From assembly GCF_002005105.1 (NCBI RefSeq), contig NZ_MSCV01000012.1, positions 87,314-151,313 of the forward strand: a stretch of 64,000 bases of DNA, in the 5' to 3' direction. Of this stretch, positions 9,805 to 18,270 are shown in pieces; the first letter of the stretch is position 1; every line of letters starts with the position of its first letter. The notes beneath the pieces are model-generated. The model was not told where the DNA came from. It saw nothing but the letters and a program-made list of their open reading frames with translations, and did not search any database. The position numbers and the translations under genes were made by a program. This stretch comes from Methylocaldum sp. 14B. Lineage in GTDB: Bacteria; Pseudomonadota; Gammaproteobacteria; Methylococcales; Methylococcaceae.

Positions 9805-9990
9805 ATCAAGGTCCGCGGTTCTTTCTGGATCTCATCCGGAACCTTGCGTACCACGCGTCGGATTCCGCTCCTCGATGAAACGTTTCGTTACCCGATCGCG
9901 GGACATGTTTCTCCGATATCCCACGAGGCGTACCCGAAACGCCCACAACCAAGGCATGGATGTGAAAAGGGAGCACCGACGATAGCCAGT

Positions 9991-10008
9991 CCGTCACCGA
10001 ATCGTTAC
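9991..10008 (+). promoter_or_regulatory. Candidate PhoB box upstream of metallophosphoesterase
   Basis: Two 7-mers, CCGTCAC and TCGTTAC, are separated by 4 bp (consensus CTGTCAT / CTTTAAC type). A weak -10-like TAGACC follows 10 bp later at 10019. The second half is the weakest of the nine boxes in this window. Confidence 0.5.
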
Positions 10009-10109
10009 GAAATCCTAATAGACCTGTAATGCGCCGCCGATTAAATGGCCGCGCTTCTGAACAAATGTCGGGCCTCGACCACCTGGTAACCGTCGAGTTC
10101 GCCGATTGG

Positions 10110-10137
10110 AAAGGGGCCGCTTGCGGCCCTTTTATTT
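10110..10137 (+). terminator. Terminator-like hairpin in the leader of the metallophosphoesterase
   Basis: AAAGGGGCCGC and GCGGCCCTTTT form an 11-bp stem (one G-T pair) with a tiny loop, followed by a T-rich stretch. It lies between the candidate Pho promoter and the start codon. No plus-strand gene lies upstream, so it may act as an attenuator rather than end another transcript; that is inference. Confidence 0.5.
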
Positions 10138-10159
10138 TCTTTCCAACCCGGAGCTCATT

Positions 10160-11182
10160 GTGAACATGACACCAGTCAAATCCCTGCTTTTCGCCGCCGC
10201 TTGCGCCGTCGCACTCGGCCAAACCGCCAGTGCCGCACCGGAGCACAATAACGCCCACGGTTACGGCAAGTTCGAGTTCGCCCTGATCGGCGACGTGCCG
10301 TATGCCCCGGCCGATTTTTGGAAGCTCGATAACGTGATCGCGGAAATCAATGCGAACCATAAATTGAAATGGGTTCTGCATGCCGGCGACATCAAGAACG
10401 GTTCCACCCTGTGCTCGGACGAAGTGTTCGAGGATCGGCTGCAACGCTTCCGGCGTTTCGAGATTCCCTTCGTTTTGACCCCCGGTGACAATGAATGGAC
10501 GGATTGCCATCGCGCCAACAATGGCTCCTATCAGCCTTTGGAACGGCTGGCCAAGCTGCGAGAAATGTTCTATCCGGTGCCCGGTCAGACGCTGGGCGAG
10601 AAAACCATGACGGTGGAAACCCAGGCCGCCGATCCGAGCTATCCGGAATTCGTCGAGAACACGCGCTGGATGGAACAGCACGTCATGTTCGCGACAGTGC
10701 ACATCGTCGGCAGCAATAACGGCCTGGCGCCGTTCGCCGCCCGCACCCCGGCCGACGACGAGGAAGTCGCTCGCCGCATCGAGGCGGCCCGCGCCTGGAT
10801 CAGCGAGACCTTCGCGAAAGCCGAGGCGGAAGACGCACGCGGCGTGCTGCTTCTGTTTCAAGCCAATCCCGGTTTCGAGCTGGCCAAGGGCAGCGCGGGG
10901 CGGCGCGGTTTCGAGGAAATTCTCGCCGACATGGAAGCGGAAGCGATCAAGTTCAAGAAGCCGGTCGTTTTCGCTCACGGCGACTCGCATTATTACCGTG
11001 TGGACAAGCCCATGATGGGCAGTAACAGCAAGCGGCGCATCGAGAACGCGACGCGCGTGGAAACCTTCGGTGCCGACGACGTGCACTGGCTGCGGGTCGT
11101 CGTCGATCCGAATTCGGCGGACGTCTTCTCGGTTCATCAGGAAATCGTCGAAAAGAACCTGGAACAGCATCCGTTGCCCTAG
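10160..11182 (+). CDS. Secreted calcineurin-like metallophosphoesterase
   Basis: About 340 residues with a signal peptide (LLFAAACAVALGQTASA). Metallophosphoesterase motifs are FALIGDVPY (metal-binding Asp), HAGDIKNG, LTPGDNEWTDC (the GDNE variant of GNHE) and FAHGDSHYY. It should remove phosphate from organic phosphates in the periplasm or outside the cell; the substrate is unknown. The start GTG at 10160 has GGAG at good distance; ATG at 10166 in the same frame is the alternative. A PhoB box and a terminator-like hairpin precede it, and its TAG stop is the first three bases of an inverted-repeat element. It opens a phosphate-scavenging block with phoX, tatABC and a second phoX. Confidence 0.85.
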   Translation: MNMTPVKSLLFAAACAVALGQTASAAPEHNNAHGYGKFEFALIGDVPYAPADFWKLDNVIAEINANHKLKWVLHAGDIKNGSTLCSDEVFEDRLQRFRRFEIPFVLTPGDNEWTDCHRANNGSYQPLERLAKLREMFYPVPGQTLGEKTMTVETQAADPSYPEFVENTRWMEQHVMFATVHIVGSNNGLAPFAARTPADDEEVARRIEAARAWISETFAKAEAEDARGVLLLFQANPGFELAKGSAGRRGFEEILADMEAEAIKFKKPVVFAHGDSHYYRVDKPMMGSNSKRRIENATRVETFGADDVHWLRVVVDPNSADVFSVHQEIVEKNLEQHPLP

Positions 11183-11321
11183 AGCATTTTCCGATTCGGT
11201 GCCAGAGAGCCCGATATGTAGGTCGGCAATCCCTTGCCGAACCGATAAGTCGGCAAAGGATTGCCGACCTACGTTCTTCCCGCCCGACACGAAGCCGTAC
11301 ACCGGGATGAAAAACGTTCTA
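11180..11321. mobile_element. MITE-like inverted-repeat element starting at the gene's stop codon
   Basis: Begins TAGAGCATTTTC and ends with the inverted version GAAAAACGTTCTA. Both outermost dinucleotides are TA, as for Tc1/IS630-type elements that duplicate TA. The first TAG is the stop codon of the metallophosphoesterase. Inside are inverted copies of GTAGGTCGGCAATCC. It has no ORF. The same element in reverse orientation lies at 31429. Confidence 0.65.
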
Positions 11322-11373
11322 ATCGGCCGACGAAACACCCTGCGAGAAGTTCCGGGGTACGTTTTAGCCGGTG

Positions 11374-11405
11374 AAAGGACCGCTTTCGCGGTCCTTTCTT
11401 TTGCT
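11374..11405 (+). terminator. Intrinsic terminator after the metallophosphoesterase
   Basis: A perfect 10-bp stem, AAAGGACCGC / GCGGTCCTTT, with loop TTTC followed by CTTTT. It lies about 190 bp after the stop codon because the inverted-repeat element sits between the two. It probably ends that transcript. Confidence 0.65.
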
Positions 11406-11467
11406 CGCTTGCACGGGCGAAATTGCAGACATTCCGGCAGTATCCCAAGAGCTCAACTCTTTCCCGC

Positions 11468-11655
11468 ATTCGTAGGTCGGCAATCCTTTGCCGACGCACC
11501 CGTTGGCCCAACTGTGCCGTCGGGAAGGGCGACTTCGGCGTTTGTGATTGGAAGGGTCGCGACTAAAGCGACCGTTTGCGATTGGAAGGGGCGTCCTGGC
11601 GCTCCCAGGACGGCCGTTTGCGATTGGGAAGGATTCCCGACCTACTCGCGAGTTC
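11468..11655. repeat. Array of 17-bp repeats separated by different palindromes
   Basis: Three copies of CGTTTGYGATTGGAAGG (the last with an extra G) separate palindromic inserts built on GTCGC-loop-GCGAC and CGTCCTGG-loop-CCCAGGACG. The array is preceded by a GTAGGTCGGCAATCC / TTGCCGAC segment. It resembles a repeat-spacer array, but every spacer is a hairpin. Confidence 0.7.
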
Positions 11656-11680
11656 CCCTACAGTCGTCGGGGTCGCCAAA

Positions 11681-11725
11681 CTGTAACCAGATCTACTCAC
11701 ACCCGTCATTTTTGAATTCGAGAAT
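11681..11725 (+). promoter_or_regulatory. Candidate triple PhoB box and -10 for first phoX
   Basis: 7-mers CTGTAAC (11681), TCTACTC (11692) and CCGTCAT (11703) are spaced exactly 11 bp apart. The -10-like GAGAAT (11720-11725) follows after exactly 10 bp. The downstream gene encodes a PhoX phosphatase, a classical PhoB target. Confidence 0.65.
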
Positions 11726-11849
11726 TAGCCACACGGATGCCCCGCAACGAAATCCGCACCATCGATTCCGATGGGGATGGACGGTCGTGGCGGGAGAACG
11801 CTTGGAACACGCTTCTCGACTAATGGCAACGCAAAATAACGGAGATCAC

Positions 11850-13355
11850 ATGACAACTCGTGACGACCATATCGACTTGATCCGCGACCTCGCGGCCGCC
11901 GATGCCAGGAAAGAACTCGACCCCAACTGGACGCTCAGCCGCCGCGGTTTCATCAAGAGCGGTATCGCCGCTGCCGCCGCTGTCGCCATGCCTTACAGCG
12001 TTCTCGGTTCGGGGCAGGCCCGCGCCGAAAACATTCCCTTCAGTCCCGATTACGGCCCGCTCTCGCCGGTATTTGACGAAGCTACCGGCTTGCCGCTGCT
12101 GAATCTGCCGGAAGGCTTCAAGTATTGGTCGTACGGCTGGACCGGCGACATCATGGATGACGGCATTCCCACCCCGAGCAATCACGACGGCATGGCCGTG
12201 GTTGCCGCCAATCACGGCCGCTACGTGCTGGTACGCAACCACGAGAAAGGCGGTGTGACCGGCTCCTTCGCGGCTCCCGAACTGACTTACGACCCTGCTT
12301 GCGACGGCGGCACGACCAATCTCATCTTCGCCCCGAATTCGCGTGGTAACAAATGGGCGTCGAGTCGGGCCTCGATTTCCGGCACCATCCGCAACTGCGC
12401 CGGCGGCCCCACGCCCTGGAATTCGTGGATCAGCTGCGAGGAAACCACCAACGGCCTGCACACCAACCCCGCCTACACCAAGCAGCACGGTTACTGCTTC
12501 GACGTTCCCGCCGTGGGCGAAGCCAAACCCATCGCGCTGGTCGACATGGGCTGCTTCAGCCACGAAGCCGTTGCGGTCGATCCGGCCACCGGCATCATCT
12601 ACGAGACCGAGGACAGCACGCCGTCCGGTTTCTACCGCTTCATTCCCAACGTGCCGGGCAAGCCGGCCATGGGTGGCAAGCTGCAGATGATGAAACTCGT
12701 TGTTGCTCCCAATGCCACCCGCACCATCAATGGCGTTTCTTACCCCTACTATGACACCGGCGTCGCCCAGCCTGCGGGTGCAACATGGGATGTCGAGTGG
12801 GTGGATATCGAGGAGCCGAACAAGCCCTTCATCACCGGCACCACGTACGGCGGCGTGGTTTCCCAGGGCATCATGCAGGGCGCCGCGAGCCTGCGCCGCG
12901 GCGAAGGCGTGTGGTACGGCAACGGCATCATCTACGTCTGCTCGACCAGCGGCGGTGTCGCGGGCCGCGGCCAGATCTTCGCCCACGACCCGGTCAACGA
13001 AACCTTCAGCCTGGTTTACGAATCGGCCGATCGCAACGTGTTGGACAACCCGGACAACATTGCCTGGAGTCCGCGCGGCAGCCTGATCCTCTGCGAAGAC
13101 GGCAGCAACGCCGTCTCGCGCATGCACGGCCTGACCATCGACGGAAAGATCTTCCCGTTCTGCGAAAACAACATGGATTTCAGAGCCGAGGGCATGGGCT
13201 CGATTTCGCGTAACGGTGTCACCTACGACAGAAACCAGCGCGGTGCGGAGTTCGCGGGCGCGACCTTCCAGGACGAGTGGCTGTTTGTCAATATCCAGGC
13301 CAATCCGGGCATTACCTTTGCCATCACCGGGCCGTGGAGCAACGGCGCGCTGTAA
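11850..13355 (+). CDS. phoX: PhoX-type alkaline phosphatase (DUF839), Tat-exported
   Basis: 501 residues. The N-terminus carries a twin-arginine signal, SRRGFIKSGIAAAAAVA, ending near GQARA. PhoX-family segments follow: NHDGMAVV, VRNHEKG, GPTPWNSWISCEETTNG, GCFSHEAVAVDP, GIIYETEDS and WSPRGSLILCEDG. Known PhoX enzymes are five- to six-bladed propellers that hydrolyse phosphomonoesters using calcium and iron and travel folded through the Tat system. The start ATG at 11850 follows GGAG by 5 nt; an upstream in-frame ATG at 11823 has no such site. tatABC follows directly, and a second, longer phoX comes after. A triple PhoB box lies about 140 bp upstream. At about 500 residues it is a short member of the family. 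Confidence 0.9.
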   Translation: MTTRDDHIDLIRDLAAADARKELDPNWTLSRRGFIKSGIAAAAAVAMPYSVLGSGQARAENIPFSPDYGPLSPVFDEATGLPLLNLPEGFKYWSYGWTGDIMDDGIPTPSNHDGMAVVAANHGRYVLVRNHEKGGVTGSFAAPELTYDPACDGGTTNLIFAPNSRGNKWASSRASISGTIRNCAGGPTPWNSWISCEETTNGLHTNPAYTKQHGYCFDVPAVGEAKPIALVDMGCFSHEAVAVDPATGIIYETEDSTPSGFYRFIPNVPGKPAMGGKLQMMKLVVAPNATRTINGVSYPYYDTGVAQPAGATWDVEWVDIEEPNKPFITGTTYGGVVSQGIMQGAASLRRGEGVWYGNGIIYVCSTSGGVAGRGQIFAHDPVNETFSLVYESADRNVLDNPDNIAWSPRGSLILCEDGSNAVSRMHGLTIDGKIFPFCENNMDFRAEGMGSISRNGVTYDRNQRGAEFAGATFQDEWLFVNIQANPGITFAITGPWSNGAL

Positions 13356-13602
13356 AACAGCGCGGCGACGATTTGTGGATTGCCCTCACAGGGCGATGTC
13401 AAGCAGGGAAGACGGCGAGGGATACGCCGGCTCCAACGGTTGGAGCTACGTCATTTCCCCGGGCGTTCGCGAAGAACGTCTTGGGGACGACAGGGACCGA
13501 TCACGTCAATGTGCTTCTGACACGGGCGGCACAACCCTGAACGGCGTTTGGTCATTCTCTCGTAACGCGCGCCTGCTAGCGTGCGCGGACTTCGTTCGAG
13601 AT

Positions 13603-13754
13603 TTATTAACCCGACCTATAAATATAGGTCGGGTTAATCCGGGGCGGGGATGCCCCGGCGCGGCGACAAGCCGCGTGAGCCCAGGCCGGGCGTGTACCGG
13701 GCCTGGGCGGCGGCCCGAAATACCAGGAGGGTATTTACGGGCCTGATTAATAAT
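13603..13754. repeat. Multi-hairpin repeat element, copy 1
   Basis: A roughly 150-bp element built almost wholly of hairpins: AACCCGACCTATA / TATAGGTCGGGTT, CCGGGGC / GCCCCGG, CGCGGC / GCCGCG, GCCCAGGCC / GGGCCTGGGC, and GGCCCGAAATACC / GGGTATTTACGGGCC. The ends carry TTATTAA and its complement TTAATAA. A near-identical copy lies at 30961. The A-T pair in the first stem here is G-C there, a compensatory change. It fills most of the gap between phoX and tatA and ends 15 bp before the tatA start. Confidence 0.7.
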
Positions 13755-13769
13755 TTTTTTGAGGTACAC

Positions 13770-13985
13770 ATGGGCATAGGCGTTTGGGAATTGTTGCTGG
13801 TTTTTATGATCGTCCTTCTGATTTTCGGCACCAAGAAGCTGCGGACCATAGGCGGCGATCTCGGCGGGGCGATTCGGAGTTTCAGAAAATCCATGAACGA
13901 AGCCGAGGACGACAAGTCTCCCGTTGGCGAACGCGATGCGGAATTCGGGACTTCGCCGTCCGACGTCGCAAGCCCGAAGGCCTAA
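13770..13985 (+). CDS. tatA: Twin-arginine translocase subunit TatA
   Basis: 71 residues: a short N-terminus, one hydrophobic helix (VWELLLVFMIVLLIFG), the conserved FGTKKLRTIGGDLGGAIRSFRKSM amphipathic helix region in TatA/E style, and an acidic tail. TatA forms the protein-conducting assembly for folded, twin-arginine-tagged proteins. GAGG lies 5 nt before the ATG. It is first of tatA-tatB-tatC and sits between two phoX genes whose products carry Tat signals. The structured repeat immediately upstream occupies its leader. Confidence 0.92.
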   Translation: MGIGVWELLLVFMIVLLIFGTKKLRTIGGDLGGAIRSFRKSMNEAEDDKSPVGERDAEFGTSPSDVASPKA

Positions 13986-14008
13986 TCTCTCTTCTACTGC
14001 CCGTCGTT

Positions 14009-14332
14009 ATGTTCGAGATCGGCTTTTGGGAAATGGTGCTCGTGGGCGCTGTCAGCCTGCTGGTCCTGGGGCCCGAGCGGTTGCCACGCGTGGCCCGCAA
14101 GACGGCACTGTGGGTTCGGAAGGCAAAGTCCGCCATAGGGTCGGTCAAGGCGGATATCGATCGCGAACTGGAACTCGAAGAGATCAGGCAGTCATTGAAC
14201 GTGAAAGCCGGCAGGCGTATCTCTCTCTTGGAAGAGACGCCGTCATCCCGCGCGAAGCGGACGGGCTCCGAGCCGGAAACGGACGCCTCCACAACCGGTA
14301 ACGGTGGTAGAAATGCGCAACCGGAAGCCTGA
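14009..14332 (+). CDS. tatB: Twin-arginine translocase subunit TatB
   Basis: 107 residues starting MFEIGFWEMVLVGAVSLLVLGPERLP, the characteristic TatB N-terminus with a membrane helix and the GPERLP hinge, then a long amphipathic helix (RKAKSAIGSVKADIDRELEL) and a polar tail. With TatC it forms the receptor for twin-arginine signal peptides. It starts 23 bp after tatA, and its stop is separated from the chosen tatC start by a single base. Confidence 0.92.
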   Translation: MFEIGFWEMVLVGAVSLLVLGPERLPRVARKTALWVRKAKSAIGSVKADIDRELELEEIRQSLNVKAGRRISLLEETPSSRAKRTGSEPETDASTTGNGGRNAQPEA

Positions 14333-14333
14333 C

Positions 14334-15101
14334 ATGGAGTCCGAGAGTCTTGGCGAAATGGGCTGGATGAGCCATCTGGTCGAGCTGAGGAATCGATTGC
14401 TCAGATCCGTCCTCGCCGTGCTGCTGCTTTTCCTTGGATTGGTTTATTTCTCCAACCCCATCTATTCCTGTCTGGCCGAACCGCTGATGCGGCATTTGCC
14501 GGCGGGCTCGCAGATGATCGCCATCGAGGTGGCCTCGCCGTTTCTGACGCCTTTCAAGCTGACCTTGGCGGTGGCGGTGTTCCTCGCCGTGCCGTTCATC
14601 CTCTACGAAGCCTGGGCCTTCGTCGCGCCCGGCCTTTATCGTCATGAAAGACGCGTGTTCATCCCGCTCTTGCTGGCCAGTACGATCTTGTTCTACGTCG
14701 GTATCGCATTCGCCTATTTCGCGGTCTTTCCGGTGATATTCGGCTTCATGGCCGCTGCCGCCCCGCAGGGAGTCGCCGTCATGACCGATATTTCCCATTA
14801 TCTGGATTTCGTGCTGTCTCTCTTGCTGGCCTTCGGCGCCGTGTTCGAGGTTCCGATATTGACCTTGCTCCTGGTCAAGAGCGGTGCAGTCGATTACCGC
14901 GACCTGAAAGAAAAACGCCCGTACGCCATCGTAGCGGCGTTCGTCGTCGGCGCTGTTCTGACGCCGCCCGACGTCATCTCGCAAACTCTCATGGCCGTGC
15001 CGATTTGGCTGTTGTTCGAGGTCGGCGTGGTCCTCGCGTACTTTTCCACCGCGAAATCCTCGCAAGACGCGGAAACGCCGGCCACTCAGGATATCGGCTA
15101 G
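14334..15101 (+). CDS. tatC: Sec-independent translocase subunit TatC
   Basis: About 255 residues with six membrane helices and the family hallmarks: MSHLVELRNRLLRS near the N-terminus, the SPFLTPFKL cytoplasmic loop region, FVAPGLYRHERR, and VVGAVLTPPDVISQ before the last two helices. It is the core Tat signal receptor. The start ATG at 14334 has GGAAG 7 nt upstream; in-frame ATG 14313 and GTG 14304 overlapping tatB are alternatives. The TAG stop is also the first three bases of the left end of an inverted-repeat element (TAGAGCATTTTC). Confidence 0.93.
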   Translation: MESESLGEMGWMSHLVELRNRLLRSVLAVLLLFLGLVYFSNPIYSCLAEPLMRHLPAGSQMIAIEVASPFLTPFKLTLAVAVFLAVPFILYEAWAFVAPGLYRHERRVFIPLLLASTILFYVGIAFAYFAVFPVIFGFMAAAAPQGVAVMTDISHYLDFVLSLLLAFGAVFEVPILTLLLVKSGAVDYRDLKEKRPYAIVAAFVVGAVLTPPDVISQTLMAVPIWLLFEVGVVLAYFSTAKSSQDAETPATQDIG

Positions 15102-15280
15102 AGCATTTTCATATCTACTGTACGGGCACTCGCGCGTAGGTCGGGAATCCCTTCCCAATCGCAAACGATCGGTTCGGGAGCACCGAACCGATCCTTCCAG
15201 GAGCGCCGAAGCCGCCCTTCCCGACGGTGCAGTTGAGCCAACGGGTGCGTCGGCAAAGGATTGCCGACCTACGAATGCTC
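15099..15280. mobile_element. MITE-like element with palindromic array, right end not found
   Basis: Starts TAGAGCATTTTC at the tatC stop codon. It then has GTAGGTCGGGAATCCC, the unit CCAATCGCAAACG, the palindrome GGTTCGG-GAGCA-CCGAACC, and a GGATTGCCGACCTACG arm. The expected TA-ended right terminus is missing, so the copy is probably truncated. Further GTAGGTCGGCAATCC fragments continue to about 15380. Confidence 0.55.
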
Positions 15281-15490
15281 CACGGCGATTCCTCAGAAGT
15301 TTGCCATTTTGCGACTCAAGGTGTCGTAGGTCGGCAATCCTTTGCCGACGCCGGGCCGGGAAGGGATTCCCGATCTACGACGCCTTGGCCGAACGATCAT
15401 GTGCATATCCCAACATAACGATCGCCGATCCTGTCACTCGCTCGGCCTTCCCCCTGACCGCACCTCGGAAATCCCGCGTCCGACATCCAC

Positions 15491-15535
15491 ATGTCATCAA
15501 ACATTCATTAGCCGGTCATGATGGTCGGCTAAGTT
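15491..15535 (+). promoter_or_regulatory. Candidate triple PhoB box and -10 for second phoX
   Basis: 7-mers ATGTCAT (15491), CATTCAT (15502) and CGGTCAT (15513) are 11 bp apart. TAAGTT lies exactly 10 bp after the last. This is one of the best matches to the CTGTCAT consensus in the window, and the downstream gene is a phosphatase. Confidence 0.7.
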
Positions 15536-15633
15536 ACGCCCGACCCGCAGTGAATGTGCCGGCAACCGCATCGGAATATCCGCGGCTTATTCCTGCGTGG
15601 TGACCAATTCCAACAAGAACTCTGGAGTATTCG

Positions 15634-17970
15634 ATGAAAGGTGAGCGACATCCGAAAAACGACGTGACCATGAATCCGTCGGGCAACGAATCCATTCGCG
15701 ACGTGATCGAGCGTACCGACTTGGGGCGTCGGCATTTCATGCAAACGACGATCAGCGCGTCTGTTCTGGCTGCCATCGGCGGCGTCAACATGAAGAGCAT
15801 CATTGGCGCTGTGGAAGCCGCGCCGCTGCCCGCCGGCAACGGCTTCGCCGGGATCGGTTTCGAGAGCGTACCGCCCAGCCTGGCGCCGGTCGCCGATAAA
15901 GTAACGGTCCCGGCAGGATATACGGTGGAAGTACTGGCGTCCTGGGGAGATCCAATCATGAAGCGCGCGCCGGCTTGGGACGAAGACGCCAGCCAGGATG
16001 CCGCCGCTCAGGAAAAGCAGTTCGGCATGCATAACGACGGCATGCACTACTTTCCAATTTCCTCGCACGGCATCGGTCATGGAAGGAATCCGGTGCGCGG
16101 CTTGTTGTGCGTCAATCACGAATACACTCACGAAGAAATTCTGCACGGCGCGGAAGGTTTGGCCGGCGGCGCCGGCGTCACCATCGCGAAGGTACGCAAA
16201 TCCCAGGCCGGCCATGGCATATCGGTGGTCGAAGTGCGCAAGAACCGCGGAAAATGGCAGGTCATCGGTACCTCACCCTTCGGCCGCCGCATCACCGGCA
16301 ACACCCGGATGAAAATATCCGGCCCGGCGGCCGGGCATGCCTTGATGCAGTCGAAGAAGTTCGACATCCAGCCGACGGGCTCGGTCGAGGTCGGCATCAA
16401 CGACGGCTACCATTGCCACGGAACGCTCAACAACTGCGCGAACGGTTACACCCCCTGGGGCACCTATTTGACCTGCGAAGAAAACTGGAACGGCTACTTC
16501 GGGTGGAACAGCGGCGAAAGCGTCGATGTGGCCGATCCGAACCGCGCAGCAATTCTCAACGATCAAGCCCGTTACGGCATCGTGGCCGGGGGTTTCGGCT
16601 ATCGCTGGCATGAAGCCGACCCGCGGTTCAATGCAGCCACCAACCCGCTGGAGCCCTATTTGTTCGGCTGGGTGGTGGAAATCGATCCTTTCGATCCCGA
16701 GAGCAAGCCGGTCAAGCGCACCGCCATGGGCCGATTCAAGCACGAGAGCGCTCAGGTAGCCGTGGATGGCAACAGCCGGGTCGCCTTTTACATGGGCGAC
16801 GACGAACGCAACGAATACATCTACAAATTCGTTGCCGCCAAACGGTTCAATCGCCACAAACGCGCCGACAATCGCAACCTGCTGGACAAAGGCACGCTCT
16901 ACGTCGCCAGGTTCACCGACATGCCTGGCGCCGGAGCGGAAACCTATCGCGGCGAATGGATCGCGCTGGAGCCGGATACGACGTCCGTGATTCCCAATGG
17001 CGCGGGCGGATACTACAAGCTGCGCGAGTTGCCGCAGTTTGCCGGCGCGGACGACGCGGAAGTGCAGGCCCTGATCCTGATCAAGACCCGTCAGGCCGCC
17101 GATGCGGTCGGCGCCACCATGATGGACCGCCCGGAATGGACCGCGCTGCGCACTTATTACGATCCCGAGTTTTCGTTCAAAGGTTACTCGGTCTACAACG
17201 ACCAGCGTCCGCTGGAAATCTATTGCACCTTGACCAACAACAACCGCCGCGGCGGTGGCGGCAGTACGCCGGCGACCTCGTCCAACAAGGCCGACGGCAC
17301 GACGACGGCCGCCAGCGCACGTCCGCCGGTGGATATGGCCAACCCGCGCCCGGACAACGACTACGGTCACATCATCCGCTGGCGCGAGGACGGCAATGTC
17401 GTCACCGCGACCGGCTTCGAGTGGGACATCTTCATGCTCTGCGGCGATTCGATCACCGCCAAGACTCTGGGGGCGAATTATCAGTCCGGCAATCTGGTGA
17501 ACGGCGCCGCCGGCACCGGTCCGTACTATGAGGGCGACATTGTCGACGCACCGGCGGGCTCCGCCGATTTCGGAGCGCCGGACGGCTTGTGGTTCGACCA
17601 GTTCGGACGGCTGTGGATACAGACCGACCAGGCCGGCGATGCGAGCGGCGATTGGGTCAACATCGGTGCCAACATCATGGCCTGCGCGGACCCCAACACC
17701 AAGGAAGTGCGCCGTTTCCTGACCGGCCCCCGAAATTGCGAAGTCACCGGCGTCACCAGCACGCCCGACGGCAAGACCCTATTCGTCGGCGTCCAGCATC
17801 CCGGCGAGGATTCGCCCGCGTCTAACCCGACGCAGTACAGCAACTGGCCGCAAAGCCAGTTCACCGTCAACAGCGCCGGCCAGCCCTTGCCCAACACGCC
17901 GGGCCTGAGCCGTCCGCGTTCCTCCGTCCTGGTCATCACCAAGGACGATGGCGGTATCATCGGTTCGTAG
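15634..17970 (+). CDS. phoX: PhoX-type alkaline phosphatase (DUF839), large form, Tat-exported
   Basis: 778 residues. The Tat-like signal is DLGRRHFMQTTISASVLAAIGG. PhoX-family blocks follow: GMHNDGMHYFPI, LCVNHEYTHEEILH, GYTPWGTYLTCEENWNGYFGW, GRFKHESAQVAVDG, YMGDDERNEYIYKFV, GAPDGLWFDQFGRLWIQTD and TGPRNCEVTGV. These match the larger secreted PhoX enzymes that release phosphate from esters with calcium/iron cofactors. TGGAG lies 8 nt before the ATG. A triple PhoB box lies about 115-145 bp upstream. It follows tatABC and so completes a cluster of exporter plus two substrates. Confidence 0.9.
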   Translation: MKGERHPKNDVTMNPSGNESIRDVIERTDLGRRHFMQTTISASVLAAIGGVNMKSIIGAVEAAPLPAGNGFAGIGFESVPPSLAPVADKVTVPAGYTVEVLASWGDPIMKRAPAWDEDASQDAAAQEKQFGMHNDGMHYFPISSHGIGHGRNPVRGLLCVNHEYTHEEILHGAEGLAGGAGVTIAKVRKSQAGHGISVVEVRKNRGKWQVIGTSPFGRRITGNTRMKISGPAAGHALMQSKKFDIQPTGSVEVGINDGYHCHGTLNNCANGYTPWGTYLTCEENWNGYFGWNSGESVDVADPNRAAILNDQARYGIVAGGFGYRWHEADPRFNAATNPLEPYLFGWVVEIDPFDPESKPVKRTAMGRFKHESAQVAVDGNSRVAFYMGDDERNEYIYKFVAAKRFNRHKRADNRNLLDKGTLYVARFTDMPGAGAETYRGEWIALEPDTTSVIPNGAGGYYKLRELPQFAGADDAEVQALILIKTRQAADAVGATMMDRPEWTALRTYYDPEFSFKGYSVYNDQRPLEIYCTLTNNNRRGGGGSTPATSSNKADGTTTAASARPPVDMANPRPDNDYGHIIRWREDGNVVTATGFEWDIFMLCGDSITAKTLGANYQSGNLVNGAAGTGPYYEGDIVDAPAGSADFGAPDGLWFDQFGRLWIQTDQAGDASGDWVNIGANIMACADPNTKEVRRFLTGPRNCEVTGVTSTPDGKTLFVGVQHPGEDSPASNPTQYSNWPQSQFTVNSAGQPLPNTPGLSRPRSSVLVITKDDGGIIGS

Positions 17971-18033
17971 GATCCGTGCGTTCAGCGGCGGGGCGGGCAT
18001 GCCCCGCCGCGACACATAGTCATGCCGGATTCT

Positions 18034-18206
18034 TATTGCATTCGGCATTCGAATGAACATGAATCGTAGGGTGGGTTAGCGAAGCGTAACCCACCGACCC
18101 TTCGACTTGGCTCAGGACAGGTCCGAGGTCGCTCAGTGGGTTACGGCCTCGCCGCCTAACCCACTCTTACAAAAATTGATTCCTGATTGAAAGCGATTTG
18201 GAATTA
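18034..18206. repeat. GGGTGGGTTA repeat element
   Basis: An element bounded by ATTCGGCATTCG at the left and CTGATTGAAAGCGATTTGGAAT at the right. Inside are inverted copies of GGGTGGGTTA and a CCCTTCGACTTGGCTCAGGACAGG core. Related copies lie at 28741, 38848 and 62336, with a fragment at 9735. No ORF. Confidence 0.65.
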
Positions 18207-18270
18207 GTAACGGCTGAAAACAAGGTTTCGTTCATGTTTCCGGTGCAGCGTGGGTTAGATGCGCGGAGAG

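Noticed and set aside
9806..11338. 510-residue minus-strand ORF across the metallophosphoesterase
   Set aside because: It runs through a repeat element and a clear plus-strand gene and has no motif.
11468..11655. CRISPR array
   Set aside because: Units are 17 bp and spacers are palindromes of 15-25 bp repeated between loci; no cas genes or leader are present.
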